Shown: positions 1 through 9,621 of the stretch, piece after piece
How the letters are laid out: every line of letters starts with the position of its first letter
Numbering within the stretch: position 1 is the stretch's first letter
DNA from: Pseudomonas fontis
Lineage (GTDB): Bacteria; Pseudomonadota; Gammaproteobacteria; Pseudomonadales; Pseudomonadaceae
Direction: 5' to 3'
Length of the DNA: 64,000 bases
Assembly: GCF_028656955.1 (NCBI RefSeq)
Contig: NZ_JAMDGY010000024.1
Coordinates: 248,001 to 312,000 of the forward strand
The notes under the pieces: generated by a model
What the model saw: the letters and a program-made list of their open reading frames with translations, nothing else
Told to the model about the DNA's origin: nothing
Databases searched by the model: none
Made by a program: the position numbers and the translations under genes

Positions 1-1618
1 CCAGCGGCTGGCGGCCACGGATCTTGTCGGCGATTTTCTCGGCGATCATGATCGTCGGGGCGTTCAGGTTGCCCGTGGTGATGATCGGCATGATCGAGGC
101 ATCGACCACACGCAGGCCCTGCATGCCATGCACGCGACCCTGGCCATCAACCACAGCCATCTCGTCGGTGCCCATCTTGCACGAGCAGGACGGGTGGAAC
201 GCGGTCTCGGCGTGTTCACGGATGAACGTGTCCAGCTCTTCGTCGGTCTGCACCGCAGCGCCCGGGCTGATCTCGCGACCACGGTAGGCGTCCAGTGCAG
301 GCTGGGCCATGATTTCACGGGTCAGGCGGATGCCGTCGCGGAATTCCTGCCAGTCCTGCTCGGTGGCCATGTAGTTGAACAGGATGCTCGGGTGCTGGCG
401 CGGGTCTTTCGACTTGGCCTGGATACGGCCACGGCTAGGCGAACGCATCGAACCCATGTGTGCCTGGAAGCCGTGTTCCTGAACACCGTTGCTGCCGTTG
501 TAATTGATCGCGACCGGCAGGAAGTGGTACTGGATGTTCGGCCATTCGAACTCAGCACGGGTACGGATGAAACCACCCGCTTCGAACTGGTTGCTGGCGC
601 CGATGCCGGTGCCGTTGAACAGCCACTCGGCACCAATTGCCGGCTGGTTGTACCAAAGCAGCGACGGGTACAGCGAAACCGGCTGGGTGCACGCGTATTG
701 CAGGTACAGCTCAAGGTGGTCCTGCAGGTTCTCGCCCACGCCTGGCAGGTCGTGAACCACTGGGATATCCAGGCTTTTCAGCAGTTCGGCCGGGCCGACG
801 CCGGAGCGCTGCAGCAGTTGCGGCGAGGCGATGGCGCCGCTGCACACGATGACTTCCTTGCGGGCACGGGCTTCAACGCGCTCTTCGCTGGCGCCGACCA
901 GGTAGGTCACGCCAATGGCACGCTTGCCTTCGAACACGACGCGGTCGGTCAGGGCATGGGTGACGATGGTCAGGGTCGAACGCTTCTTGGCGGTGTCCAG
1001 GTAGCCGCGTGCGGTACTGGCACGACGGCCTTTAGGCGTCACGGTACGGTCCATCGGGCCGAAACCTTCCTGCTGGAAGCCGTTCAGGTCTTCGGTGCGC
1101 GGGTAACCTGCCTGCACGCCGGCCTCGACCATGGCGTGGAACAGCGGGTTGTTGCCGGCTTTGGGCGTGGTCACGCTGACCGGGCCATCGCCACCGTGCC
1201 AGTCGTTCGGGCCGATGTCGCGGGTTTCCGCCTTGCGGAAGTACGGCAGGCAGTCCAGGTAGCTCCAGTCTTCCAGGCCTGGCAGGTTCGCCCAGCCGTC
1301 GTAGTCCATGGCGTTGCCGCGGATGTAGCACATGCCGTTGATCAGCGAGGAACCACCCAGACCCTTGCCGCGACCGCATTCCATGCGACGGCCGTCCATG
1401 TGCGGCTCGGCATCGGTCTCGTAGGCCCAGTTGTAGCGGCGGCCTTGCAGAGGGAAGGCCAGCGCGGCTGGCATCTGGGTGCGGAAGTCGGCGCGGTAGT
1501 CCGGGCCGCCAGCTTCCAGCAGCAGGACGGTAACGCCTTGGTCTTCGGTCAGGCGGGTCGCCAGGGTGTTACCGGCAGAACCGGCACCGACGATGATGTA
1601 ATCGAATTCATGGGACAT
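1..1618 (-). CDS. betA: Choline dehydrogenase BetA, 3' end cut by window edge
   Basis: GMC-family flavoprotein that oxidises choline to betaine aldehyde at the membrane. The N-terminus [20 protein letters not shown] is the GxGxxG FAD-binding motif. The GMC signature follows ([17 protein letters not shown], near residue 90), and the C-terminal part has the active-site region HPSCSCKMG. The family is about 560-565 residues. About 539 codons are present and the stop lies beyond position 1, so only some 25 residues are missing. The start ATG (1616-1618) gives the canonical N-terminus. It lies 78 bp downstream of betB on the same strand, consistent with a betIBA operon under BetI. Identification is firm from motifs and gene order. 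Confidence 0.96.
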   Translation of the reverse strand, partial: MSHEFDYIIVGAGSAGNTLATRLTEDQGVTVLLLEAGGPDYRADFRTQMPAALAFPLQGRRYNWAYETDAEPHMDGRRMECGRGKGLGGSSLINGMCYIRGNAMDYDGWANLPGLEDWSYLDCLPYFRKAETRDIGPNDWHGGDGPVSVTTPKAGNNPLFHAMVEAGVQAGYPRTEDLNGFQQEGFGPMDRTVTPKGRRASTARGYLDTAKKRSTLTIVTHALTDRVVFEGKRAIGVTYLVGASEERVEARARKEVIVCSGAIASPQLLQRSGVGPAELLKSLDIPVVHDLPGVGENLQDHLELYLQYACTQPVSLYPSLLWYNQPAIGAEWLFNGTGIGASNQFEAGGFIRTRAEFEWPNIQYHFLPVAINYNGSNGVQEHGFQAHMGSMRSPSRGRIQAKSKDPRQHPSILFNYMATEQDWQEFRDGIRLTREIMAQPALDAYRGREISPGAAVQTDEELDTFIREHAETAFHPSCSCKMGTDEMAVVDGQGRVHGMQGLRVVDASIMPIITTGNLNAPTIMIAEKIADKIRGRQPL

Positions 1619-1696
1619 GCTAAGTACCCTCAGTGGCAGTGAGCAGGGGAACGGGAAGCGCCTGCCCTTGTGGGGCAGGCGCGGCTACAGGGGTGC

Positions 1697-3169
1697 TTAG
1701 AACACCGAGTTGTAGCTGCCCAGCTCGACTTGTACCGACTTGATGCGGGTGTACTGGGCCAGCGAGCTCACGCCGTTTTCACGGCCGACACCCGATTGCT
1801 TGTAGCCGCCAACCGGCATTTCGGCTGGCGATTCGCCCCAGGCGTTGATCCAGCAGATACCGGCTTCCAGCTGGTGGATGATGCGGTGGGCGCGGCTGAT
1901 GTCGTTGGTGCACACGCCAGCGGCCAGGCCGAAGTCGGTGTCGTTGGCACGACGGATGACTTCTTCTTCGGTCTCGTAGGCCAGGATGCTCATCACTGGG
2001 CCGAAGATCTCTTCCTTGACGATGGTCATGTCGTCGCGGCAGTCGGTGAACACGGTCGGTGCAACGTAGGCGCCCTTGGCGAAGTCGCCAGCGCTCAGGC
2101 GCTCGCCGCCACACAGTACGCGGGCACCTTCTTCTTTACCCTTGGCGATGTAGCCCAGGACGTTTTCCAGGTGAGCGAAGCTGACCAGTGGGCCGAAGTT
2201 GGTGTTCTCGTCTTGCGGGTCGCCAACGCGGATGCGCGCAACGCGCTCGGCGATCTTGGCTTCGAAGGCGGCTTTCATCGAGGACGGGATGAACACGCGG
2301 GTGCCGTTGGTGCAGACCTGGCCCGAGCTGTAGAAGTTGGCCATCATGGCGATGTCGGCGGCGCGATCGAGGTCGGCGTCTTCGCAGATGATCAGCGGGG
2401 ACTTGCCGCCCAGCTCCATGGTGACTTCCTTGAGCGAGGAGCTCGAAGCGCTGGCCATGACTTTCTTGCCGGTGTCGGTGCCGCCGGTGAAGGAGACTTT
2501 CTCGATGCGCGGGTGCTCGGTCAGCCAGGTGCCGACTTCACGGCCGCTGCCGGTCAGAACGTTGAACACGCCGTCCGGCAGGCCGGCTTCGGTGTAGATC
2601 TCGGCCAGTTTCAGGGTGGTCAGCGAGGTGACTTCACTTGGCTTGAAGATCATCGCGTTGCCAGCTGCCAGGGCAGGGGCGGATTTCCACAGGGCGATCT
2701 GGATCGGGTAGTTCCAGGCGCCGATACCGACGGTCACGCCCAGCGGCTCGCGGCGGGTGTAGACGAACGAGCTGTCACGCAGCGGGATCTGCTCGCCTTC
2801 GATGGCTGGCACCAGGCCTGCGTAGTATTCCAGCACGTCTGCACCGGTAACGATGTCGACGTAGCGGGTTTCGGAGTAGGACTTGCCGGTGTCCAGGGTT
2901 TCCAGGGCGGCCAGCTCATCGTTGCGCTCGCGCAGGATGTCGACGGCGCGGCGCAGGATGCGCGAACGCTGCATGGCGGTCATTGCGGCCCAGATTTTCT
3001 GGCCACGTTCGGCGCTTTCTACGGCGCGCTCGACGTCGGCTTGGGTAGCGCGTTGCACCTGGGCGAGGACTTCGCCGTTGGCCGGGTTGATGGCGTCAAA
3101 GGTAGCGTCGCTGGAAGCGTCGACATAACCACCATCAATGTAGAGTTTTTGCAGTTCGAAACGGGCCAT
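1697..3169 (-). CDS. betB: Betaine aldehyde dehydrogenase BetB
   Basis: NAD(P)+-dependent aldehyde dehydrogenase converting betaine aldehyde to glycine betaine, the second step of choline oxidation. At 490 residues it has the usual length for the family. The general base is in MELGGKSP (Glu252) and the nucleophile in [10 protein letters not shown] (Cys286). The cofactor-binding stretch [11 protein letters not shown] is near residues 227-237. It lies between betI (30 bp upstream) and betA (78 bp downstream), all on the minus strand, as in the betIBA operon. BetI repression relieved by choline or betaine aldehyde is the known control in the family. Confidence 0.97.
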   Translation of the reverse strand: MARFELQKLYIDGGYVDASSDATFDAINPANGEVLAQVQRATQADVERAVESAERGQKIWAAMTAMQRSRILRRAVDILRERNDELAALETLDTGKSYSETRYVDIVTGADVLEYYAGLVPAIEGEQIPLRDSSFVYTRREPLGVTVGIGAWNYPIQIALWKSAPALAAGNAMIFKPSEVTSLTTLKLAEIYTEAGLPDGVFNVLTGSGREVGTWLTEHPRIEKVSFTGGTDTGKKVMASASSSSLKEVTMELGGKSPLIICEDADLDRAADIAMMANFYSSGQVCTNGTRVFIPSSMKAAFEAKIAERVARIRVGDPQDENTNFGPLVSFAHLENVLGYIAKGKEEGARVLCGGERLSAGDFAKGAYVAPTVFTDCRDDMTIVKEEIFGPVMSILAYETEEEVIRRANDTDFGLAAGVCTNDISRAHRIIHQLEAGICWINAWGESPAEMPVGGYKQSGVGRENGVSSLAQYTRIKSVQVELGSYNSVF

Positions 3170-3199
3170 AGTGTCCTCGCAAGTGCATTTGTGTGTTGG

Positions 3200-3865
3200 C
3201 TATCCGCGCGTCGCTCCTGCCTGTTTGGCAATCGCCGGGCGCGGTGGTTCAGAGGCCTGGTGTTGTTTGTCCGGGCTCGTCTGTTTAGCCAGTTGTAGAT
3301 CCATGTATTCGAAAGCGATTTGCTGCGCCTGGTCGGTGTCGAACGCGTCTCCGGACAACGCACCGCGCAGCCACAGACCGTCGATCAACGCTGCCAGTCC
3401 ACGGGCCGCACTGCGTGCCTCGGGCAACGGCAGTACACGGCGGAACTGACAGCACAGGTTGGAATACAAGCGGTGATCGTTGATCCGCTGCAACCTGTGC
3501 AAAGACGGCTGGTGCATGCTGGTGGCCCAGAATGCCAACCAGGTTTTCATCGCCGGGCCGTTGACCTGGCTGGCGTCGAAGTTGCCTTCGATGATCACCT
3601 TCAGGTGGGCTCGCGGGCTGTCGTCGTTGAGCGCCTGTCGGCGGGCGACGACGTTGTCGATCAGCGCATTCATCAGGTACCGCATGGTCGCTGCGATCAG
3701 GCCGTTCTTGTCCTGAAAGTAGTGACTGATGATGCCGTTCGACACGCCGGCCAAACGGGCGATCAGCGCAATGCTGGCGTCACCCATCCCGACCTGGTCG
3801 ATGGCCACCAGTGTGGCTTCGATCAACTGCTGGCGGCGAATGGGTTGCATACCGACCTTGGGCAT
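3200..3865 (-). CDS. betI: TetR-family choline-responsive repressor BetI
   Basis: TetR-family repressor of the bet genes. The N-terminal helix-turn-helix is recognisable ([10 protein letters not shown], then [20 protein letters not shown], about residues 9-50). The start chosen is the ATG at 3863-3865, preceded by GAGGAG at good spacing and giving the typical [13 protein letters not shown] start. An upstream in-frame start at 3901 lacks this support. The protein is 221 residues, about 24 longer than the usual 197. The extra is a proline/glutamine/alanine-rich C-terminal tail (after [11 protein letters not shown]). It is first in the minus-strand betI-betB-betA set, and a perfect palindrome lies 71 bp upstream of its start. 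Confidence 0.95.
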   Translation of the reverse strand: MPKVGMQPIRRQQLIEATLVAIDQVGMGDASIALIARLAGVSNGIISHYFQDKNGLIAATMRYLMNALIDNVVARRQALNDDSPRAHLKVIIEGNFDASQVNGPAMKTWLAFWATSMHQPSLHRLQRINDHRLYSNLCCQFRRVLPLPEARSAARGLAALIDGLWLRGALSGDAFDTDQAQQIAFEYMDLQLAKQTSPDKQHQASEPPRPAIAKQAGATRG

Positions 3866-4287
3866 CTTGCAAATCTCCTCAGGCCTGCGGGCAGTCGACA
3901 AGCGGCTGCCTCGGCGAAGGCCAGTCTATTTTGTTTTGATTGAACGTTCAATCAACAAAGAATAAGCTCTGCGACAATCTGTGCCATTGACAGCTTTTTG
4001 AGCCGTTCAGTACGCACGAATTGGCACCCCAGAAAAGCCCGCAGCCCCCGTAATACAGGCGTTGACGGTTTTTATCGAAGCGTTGAACAGATCTGCCGAA
4101 CGGTGTCGTACCGTGCGGTGAACCCTCGGGAAGGGGATTCGGCCTGTTTTTTTTCAACGCAATCGATTCGGGAACACGGTTTTTTCAAGGTGCTTTTATA
4201 ACACCTGACGCAGTGGGGCTATTGCACCAATTGCGCAGGTTCAGGTCGTTTTCAGTTTTTCTCCGCACTGCCTGGAGCATCTGTGCA
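3866..4287. promoter_or_regulatory. Divergent betI / betT intergenic region
   Basis: 422 bp with no supportable gene. It separates the betIBA operon (leftward) from betT (rightward), so it should hold both promoters. The clearest element is the 20-bp palindrome at 3936-3955. Nearer betT, positions 4120-4154 hold an imperfect hairpin (GAACCCT...AGGGGATTC) followed at 4147-4154 by eight T residues. This resembles an intrinsic terminator or attenuator in the betT leader, but the stem is bulged and weak. No riboswitch fold was recognised. Confidence 0.6.
3936..3955. promoter_or_regulatory. Perfect 20-bp palindrome, probable BetI operator
   Basis: TTGATTGAACGTTCAATCAA is a perfect dyad centred at 3945/3946, between betI and betT. 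TetR-family repressors typically bind such dyads beside their own gene, and BetI acts at the divergent bet control region in other proteobacteria. The assignment to BetI is inferred from position and symmetry. Confidence 0.75.
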
Positions 4288-6291
4288 ATGAGTTCTGCCT
4301 CCCTGATAAAGACCCCTGCCGAGAGGGTCCGGGTCAACAGCGTCGTGTTCTACACCTCCGCGCTGCTGATCCTGTTGTTGACTGCCTTGCTGATCGCGGT
4401 CCCGGAAACCGCAGGTCGGGTGCTCGGCGAGGCGCAAGCCTGGCTGTCGCGCAGCTTTGGCTGGTATTACATGCTGGTGATTGGCAGCTACCTGCTGTTC
4501 GTCATCGTTCTGGCGTTTTCGAACTTCGGCAAGCTCAAGCTGGGCGGCAAGGACGACACGCCGGACTTCAGCTACGGCGCCTGGGCCGGCATGTTGTTCT
4601 CCTCCGGTATCGGTATCTCGCTGCTGTATTTCGGCGCGTCCGAGCCGCTGGACCACTACTTCAACCCGCCAGAAGGCGCACCTGCCACCCTGCAATCGGC
4701 GCGTGAAGGCCTGCAACTGACCTTCCTGCACTGGGGCCTGCATGGCTGGGCGATCTATGCGCTGGTCGGTCTGGCCGTGGCGTACTTCGCCTACCGTCAC
4801 AACCAGCCGCTGGCCTTGCGTTCGGCGCTGTACCCGCTGGTGGGCGAGCGTTGGGTAAAAGGCGCTGCCGGTCACACCGTCGATATCTTCGGCATGTTCG
4901 TGACCCTGCTGGGCCTGGTGACCAACCTGGGTATCGGTGCAATGCAAGTGTCGTCGGGGCTTGAGTACCTGTTCGGCATGGAGCACAGCAACACCAACCT
5001 GTTGATCGTGATCCTGGTGATGAGCACCGTGGCGACCATTGCTGCGGTGTCGGGTGTGGAGAATGGCATCCGCCGCCTGTCCAACCTGAACATCATCCTG
5101 TTCAGCGGCCTGCTGCTGTTCGTGCTGCTCAATGGCCCGACTCTGCACCTGCTCAACAGCTTCGTGCAGAACATCGGTGACTACCTGAACGGTGCGATCC
5201 TCAAGACCTTCGACCTGTACGTCTATGAAGGCGACGCCGAGAAGTCGGAGCGCTGGTTGGGCCTGTGGACCGTGTTCTACTGGGCCTGGTGGATTTCCTG
5301 GGCCCCATTCGTCGGCATGTTCATTGCCCGTATCTCGCGCGGTCGTACCGTGCGCGAGCTGGTTGCCGGCGTACTGCTGATCCCGTTGGGCTTCACCCTG
5401 GCGTGGCTGTCGATCTTCGGCAACACCGCCTTGGACCTGGTGATGAACCATGGTGCGGTGGAGCTGGGACGAACAGCGCTGGAACAACCGTCGATGTCGA
5501 TCTACCAGCTGCTGGAGCATTACCCAGCGTCGAAGATCGTGGTGGGCGTGGCAATCTTCGTCGGCTTCGTGCTGTTCCTGACCCCGGCGGACTCCGGTGC
5601 CGTGATGATGGCCAACCTTTCCTGCAAAGGCGGCGACGTTGACGAGGACGCGCCCAACTGGCTGCGTATCCTCTGGTCGGCAATCATCACCCTGGTGACC
5701 ATCGGCCTGCTGTTTGCCGGCAACTTCGCGGCGATGCAGACCATGGTGGTGCTGGCGGGCCTGCCGTTCTCGGTGGTGCTGGTGCTGTTCATGTTCGGCC
5801 TGTACAAGGCCATGAAGCAGGACAGCCAGGTCGAGCAGGAGCAAGCCGAACTGGCTGCCCGTGGTCGTCGTGGCTTCAGAGAGCGTCTGTCGCAGCTGGA
5901 CCTGCAGCCTACCCAGGCGATGGTTCAGCGGTTCATGGACAAGCAGGTCAGCCCGGCGTTGAAAGACGCGGCGGCGCAGCTGCAGAACATGGGCTTGCAG
6001 GTGCAGACCCGGGTGGGTCAGTCGCGTTCGGCGATGGGCCTGCGCATCGAGATGGAAGAGGGCAATCCTTTCGTCTACGAAGTCAGCCTGGACGGTTACA
6101 TGGCCGCACCGAGCGAAGCGCCGGTGGAAGGTGAAAGCGATGTGCGTCAGCGCTTCTACCGTGCCGAGGTGTACCTGCACAACGGTAGCCAGGAGTATGA
6201 CCTGATGGGCTTCAGCGTCGATCAGATCACCCGTGATGTGCTCGACCAGTTCGAAAGCCATCGCCAGCTGCTGGGCCGTGTGTACAGCTGA
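4288..6291 (+). CDS. betT: BCCT-family choline transporter BetT
   Basis: Secondary transporter of the betaine/choline/carnitine family, importing choline across the inner membrane, probably by proton symport. The BCCT signature is visible: GMLFSSGIGISLLYFGASEP in the N-terminal half, and the tryptophan-rich YWAWWISWAPFVGMFIARIS followed by RGRTVREL. Twelve membrane segments fit the hydrophobicity. A hydrophilic C-terminal tail of about 130 residues begins near residue 535 (KAMKQDSQVEQEQAELAAR); such tails in BetT proteins are linked to osmotic regulation. The start is the ATG at 4288 (MSSASLIKTPAERVRVN), with GGAG upstream; longer in-frame starts encode a non-family leader. It is divergent from betIBA. 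Length 667 residues is typical. Confidence 0.95.
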   Translation: MSSASLIKTPAERVRVNSVVFYTSALLILLLTALLIAVPETAGRVLGEAQAWLSRSFGWYYMLVIGSYLLFVIVLAFSNFGKLKLGGKDDTPDFSYGAWAGMLFSSGIGISLLYFGASEPLDHYFNPPEGAPATLQSAREGLQLTFLHWGLHGWAIYALVGLAVAYFAYRHNQPLALRSALYPLVGERWVKGAAGHTVDIFGMFVTLLGLVTNLGIGAMQVSSGLEYLFGMEHSNTNLLIVILVMSTVATIAAVSGVENGIRRLSNLNIILFSGLLLFVLLNGPTLHLLNSFVQNIGDYLNGAILKTFDLYVYEGDAEKSERWLGLWTVFYWAWWISWAPFVGMFIARISRGRTVRELVAGVLLIPLGFTLAWLSIFGNTALDLVMNHGAVELGRTALEQPSMSIYQLLEHYPASKIVVGVAIFVGFVLFLTPADSGAVMMANLSCKGGDVDEDAPNWLRILWSAIITLVTIGLLFAGNFAAMQTMVVLAGLPFSVVLVLFMFGLYKAMKQDSQVEQEQAELAARGRRGFRERLSQLDLQPTQAMVQRFMDKQVSPALKDAAAQLQNMGLQVQTRVGQSRSAMGLRIEMEEGNPFVYEVSLDGYMAAPSEAPVEGESDVRQRFYRAEVYLHNGSQEYDLMGFSVDQITRDVLDQFESHRQLLGRVYS

Positions 6292-6314
6292 TCGTTGATC
6301 GGTGAATAGGAGAG

Positions 6315-6343
6315 GGCTCTGCCGGTGACGGTGGGGCCTTTTT
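6315..6343 (+). terminator. Intrinsic terminator after betT
   Basis: A 10-bp stem (GGCTCTGCCG pairing with CGGTGGGGCC, some G-T pairs) and loop GTGA are followed directly by TTTTT, about 25 bp after the betT stop. This is the expected form of a Rho-independent terminator for rightward transcription. Confidence 0.7.
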
Positions 6344-6404
6344 CGTTTCCGGGGTAACTGTCTTGCACTGATTGTTGAGGGAGCAACTGTCTTGCACTGA
6401 TCTT

Positions 6405-6490
6405 GGTGGGAGCTGGCCTTGCCAGCGATCGACCGCAGCGCGGTCGCCGACTGTTCAGGCCTCATCGCCGGCAAGGCCGGCTCCCACGGG
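6405..6490. repeat. REP pair (inverted) between betT and cbcV
   Basis: Two inverted copies of the Pseudomonas REP core: GTGGGAGCTGGCCTTGCCAG at the left, and CGCCGGCAAGGCCGGCTCCC at the right. About 40 bp separate them, giving a large potential cruciform. Related copies occur in many intergenic gaps of this window. It lies between the convergent ends of betT and cbcV. Confidence 0.85.
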
Positions 6491-6583
6491 GCGTGGGGTG
6501 ATTCACCAAGGGGGAGAGGAAAACAGGCGGGAATGATACAACCCGCAATCGCGGTCCATCGCGATTGCACAAGGCTAGCGAAC

Positions 6584-7762
6584 CTAACCGAGGTTCTTGC
6601 CCAACAACGCGTGATACAGCTCGCTGTCACCGAGAATGCCCACCACCTGGTTGCCTTCCTGCAACACCAGCTTGTTGCCGGTCTGGTAGCGGATCTGCAG
6701 GGCATCGCGCATGCCGATGCTCGCACTGACCAACGTCGGCTTGCGCCCCAGGCCTTCCACTGCGTCACCCGGCGCCCAGTTCTGCAAGTCCATGCCGTTG
6801 GCGCCCTGGCGTGCACCCTTGATGGTATTGCCCTCCGCCAGGTCCAGCCACGAATCGCCACCCGGGTCGAGACACACCGAGCCGTTGATCCGTTTGCACT
6901 TGTCCAGCGTGCGCATCAGGCTGCGCCCGCACAGCACGTTCAACGGGTTGGTATGGGCGACGAAGGTGCGCACATAGTCGTCCGCCGGGTTCAGCACGAT
7001 CTCCTCGGGCCGGCTGTACTGGATGATCTTGCCGTCCTTCATGATCGCGATCCGGCTGCCCAGCTTCAGCGCTTCATCGAGGTCATGGCTGACGAACACG
7101 ATGGTCTTGTTGAGCTTGCGTTGCAGCTCCAGCAGCTCGTCCTGCAAGCCCTGGCGAATCAGCGGGTCGAGCGCGGAGAACGGCTCGTCCATCAGCAGGA
7201 TGTCGGCATCCATCGCCAGCGCCCGGGCCAGGCCGACCCGCTGCTGCATGCCGCCCGACAGCTCGTCGGGCTTCTTGTTGCGCCACTGGGTCAGGCCCAC
7301 CAGCTCAAGCTTTTCATCCACCAGCTTGCGCCGTTCCTTTTCCGGGCGGCCCTGCATCTCCAGGCCAAAGCTGATGTTCTCGCGCACGGTCAGCCAGGGC
7401 ATCAGGGCGAACTTCTGGAACACCATGGCGATGCGCTTGGTGCGCATCATCTTCAATTCGACCGGGGTGCAGTGGGCGATGTCGATGTTCGAGCCTTCGT
7501 GCTCGACGAACAACTTGCCACGGCTGACGGTATTGAGGCCGTTGATGCAGCGCAGCAGGCTCGACTTGCCCGAGCCGGACAGGCCCATGAGCACGCAGAT
7601 CTCGCCTTTGTTGATATCCAGGTTGGCCTTTTCGACGCCGACCACCAACCCGGTTTGCTTGAGGATCTGCTCCCGCGAAAGGCCCTGGTCGAGCAGGCTT
7701 AAGGCCTCACGCGGTCGCGTGGAGAAGATTACGTCGACATCTTCGAAGCGAATAATGCTCAT
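6584..7762 (-). CDS. cbcV: Choline/betaine ABC transporter ATP-binding protein CbcV
   Basis: ATPase of a quaternary-amine ABC importer (also called ChoV; ProV/OpuA type). Walker A is GLSGSGKSS (about residue 60), the ABC signature LSGGMQQRVGLARA, and Walker B ILLMDEPFSALDP, followed by the switch histidine in VFVSHDLDEA. The C-terminal third (from about residue 275) is a CBS-like regulatory region, as in osmotically sensed ProV proteins, ending in LYHALLGKNLG. At 392 residues the length is typical. Its start overlaps the cbcW stop by 4 bp (7759-7762), indicating translational coupling. In P. aeruginosa CbcXWV imports choline, betaine and carnitine, with different binding proteins sharing the VW core. 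Confidence 0.95.
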   Translation of the reverse strand: MSIIRFEDVDVIFSTRPREALSLLDQGLSREQILKQTGLVVGVEKANLDINKGEICVLMGLSGSGKSSLLRCINGLNTVSRGKLFVEHEGSNIDIAHCTPVELKMMRTKRIAMVFQKFALMPWLTVRENISFGLEMQGRPEKERRKLVDEKLELVGLTQWRNKKPDELSGGMQQRVGLARALAMDADILLMDEPFSALDPLIRQGLQDELLELQRKLNKTIVFVSHDLDEALKLGSRIAIMKDGKIIQYSRPEEIVLNPADDYVRTFVAHTNPLNVLCGRSLMRTLDKCKRINGSVCLDPGGDSWLDLAEGNTIKGARQGANGMDLQNWAPGDAVEGLGRKPTLVSASIGMRDALQIRYQTGNKLVLQEGNQVVGILGDSELYHALLGKNLG

Positions 7763-8604
7763 GCTTCACCTCTTACCGGTAATTCAGGTTGTTTGCAGAT
7801 GCGGTCGAGCATGATTGCCAGCAACACAATTGCCAGGCCGGCTTCAAAGCCCAGGGCGATATCGGCGGTGTTCAGTGCGTTGACCACCGGCTTGCCGAGG
7901 CCGTCGGCCCCCACCAGCGCGGCAATCACCACCATCGACAACGACAGCATGATGCATTGGGTCACGCCGGCGGCAATGCTCGGCATGGCATGGGGTAGTT
8001 CAATGCGCGACAACAGCTGACGCTTCGAGCAGCCAAAGGCCTTGCCGGCGTCGAGCAGTTCCTGGGGCACGTCGCAAATGCCCAGGTAGGTCAGGCGGAT
8101 CGGTGCGGCGATGGCGAACACCACCGTCGAGATCAGCCCCGGGACCACGCCCAGGCCGAACAGGGTCAGGGTCGGGATCAGGTAGACGAAAGTGGGTACG
8201 GTCTGCATCAGGTCGAGCACCGGGCGCATCACCGTGTAGAACATCGGCTTGTGCGCCGCGAGGATGCCCAGTGGCACGCCGATGGCCACGCACACCAGGG
8301 TGGCGAACAGCACCTGGGCCAGGGTTTCCATGGTTTCCTGCCAGTACCCCAGGTTGAGGATCAGCAGGAACGACAAGACGCAAAACAGCGTCAGGGCCCA
8401 TTTGCGCTGGATCAAGTGAGCGATCACCGCAATCAGGCCAATCAGGACGAAGGGGTTGAACCAGGTCAGTGCCCCGGTCACGCCGTGGATCATGAATTCC
8501 AGCGCTTCGGCGAACGCATCGAAGTAGTTGGCGCCATGTTGGGTCAACCATTCGACAAAGCCCGCGATGTACTGGCCCAAGGGTATTTTGTTATCGATCA
8601 GCAT
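7759..8604 (-). CDS. cbcW: Choline/betaine ABC transporter permease CbcW
   Basis: Inner-membrane permease of the CbcXWV importer (OpuAB/ProW type), with several hydrophobic segments. The binding-protein-dependent transport signature lies near FAIAAPIRLTYLGICDVPQE (about residues 180-200), with the cytoplasmic coupling loop AGKAFGCSKRQLLSRIELPH. The start chosen is the ATG at 8602-8604 (MLIDNKIPLGQYIAG), with GGTGGATG upstream. An in-frame ATG 12 bp earlier (8616) is possible. The product is 281 residues. It lies between cbcX (69 bp upstream) and cbcV (4-bp overlap). Confidence 0.94.
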   Translation of the reverse strand: MLIDNKIPLGQYIAGFVEWLTQHGANYFDAFAEALEFMIHGVTGALTWFNPFVLIGLIAVIAHLIQRKWALTLFCVLSFLLILNLGYWQETMETLAQVLFATLVCVAIGVPLGILAAHKPMFYTVMRPVLDLMQTVPTFVYLIPTLTLFGLGVVPGLISTVVFAIAAPIRLTYLGICDVPQELLDAGKAFGCSKRQLLSRIELPHAMPSIAAGVTQCIMLSLSMVVIAALVGADGLGKPVVNALNTADIALGFEAGLAIVLLAIMLDRICKQPELPVRGEA

Positions 8605-8673
8605 GATAGCGAGCATCCACCGGCAAAGGGTTTAAGACAGCCAGCGGCGGGCGAACCCGCCGCCGCGTGTTGC

Positions 8674-9621
8674 TTACTTCAGCAGGTTGGCTTTGGCCGC
8701 CTCCAGGCCAGGTTTGCCGTCTACGGTCGTCACGCCCGCCAGCCAGGTCTCGAGCACCTGCGGGTTCTGCTTGAGCCAGGCCTTGGCGGCGGCATCGGGT
8801 TTGACCTTGTCGTCGAGCACCTTGCCCATCAGCGTGCTCTCCATGTCCAGGGTGAAGGACAGGTTCTTCAGCAACTGGCCCACGTTGGCGCATTCCTGGG
8901 TGTAGCCCTTGCGGGTGTTGGTGAGCACCGTGGCCTTGCCGTAATCGGGGCCGAAGAAGTCGTCGCCGCCTTCCAGGTACTTCATCTTGAAGCGAGTGTT
9001 CATCGGGTGCGGTTCCCAGCCCAGGAACACCACGTCGGTGCCACGGCGGGCAGCGCGATCAACCTGCGAGAGCATCCCCGCTTCACTGGATTCGACCACC
9101 TTGAAGCCGGCGTCTTTAAGGCCGAAGGCGTTCTTGTCGATCATGCTCTGGATGGTGCGGTTGCCGTCGTTGCCCGGTTCGATGCCGTAGATCTTGCCGT
9201 CCAGCTCCTTCTTGAACTTGGCGATGTCGGCGAAGCTTTTCAGGCCCTTGTCATACAGGGCCTGGGGCACGGCGAGGGTGTACTTGGCGTTCTCCAGGTT
9301 GGCCCGCACGGTTTCCACGGTGCCAGCATCGCGGTACTGCTTGATGTCGTTCTCCATGGTCGGCATCCAGTTGCCGAGGAACACGTCCATGTTCTTGCCG
9401 TCGGCCAGCGACTTGTAGGTCACGGGTACCGAGATCATGGTGGTGCGGGTCTTGTAACCGAGGGATTCGAGCACCGCACTGGTCACCGCAGTGGTGACGG
9501 TGATGTCGGTCCAGCCGACGTCGGAGAAGTTGACGGTGCGACACTGCTCGGGCTCGGCGGCCTGGGCGAGCACCGGCAGACTCATCAGCGCGGCCAGCAA
9601 CAGCGAGGGTGAAGCTTTCAT
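8674..9621 (-). CDS. cbcX: Choline-binding periplasmic protein CbcX
   Basis: Periplasmic solute-binding protein of the quaternary-amine ABC importer (ChoX/ProX-like). The signal peptide is MKASPSLLLAALMSLPVLAQ with an AQA-A type cleavage site. Tryptophans expected in the cation-binding aromatic box appear in VGWTDI, FLGNWMP and FLGWEPHPM. The start ATG (9619-9621) is preceded by AAGGAG; longer in-frame versions put the signal peptide internally. 315 residues is typical. It is the first gene of cbcX-cbcW-cbcV, and its upstream region (shared with sdaB) carries three 21-bp-spaced direct repeats. It is related to CaiX in this window. Substrate (choline) is inferred from gene position. Confidence 0.93.
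   Translation of the reverse strand: MKASPSLLLAALMSLPVLAQAAEPEQCRTVNFSDVGWTDITVTTAVTSAVLESLGYKTRTTMISVPVTYKSLADGKNMDVFLGNWMPTMENDIKQYRDAGTVETVRANLENAKYTLAVPQALYDKGLKSFADIAKFKKELDGKIYGIEPGNDGNRTIQSMIDKNAFGLKDAGFKVVESSEAGMLSQVDRAARRGTDVVFLGWEPHPMNTRFKMKYLEGGDDFFGPDYGKATVLTNTRKGYTQECANVGQLLKNLSFTLDMESTLMGKVLDDKVKPDAAAKAWLKQNPQVLETWLAGVTTVDGKPGLEAAKANLLK

Noticed and set aside
128..1642. Long plus-strand ORF antisense to betA, and similar long ORFs at 1670-3298 (+), 4252-6861 (-) and 28699-30693 (-)
   Set aside because: They are complementary-frame artefacts of high-GC codon use over clearly recognisable genes; no domains and repetitive Ala/Arg/His/Gln composition.
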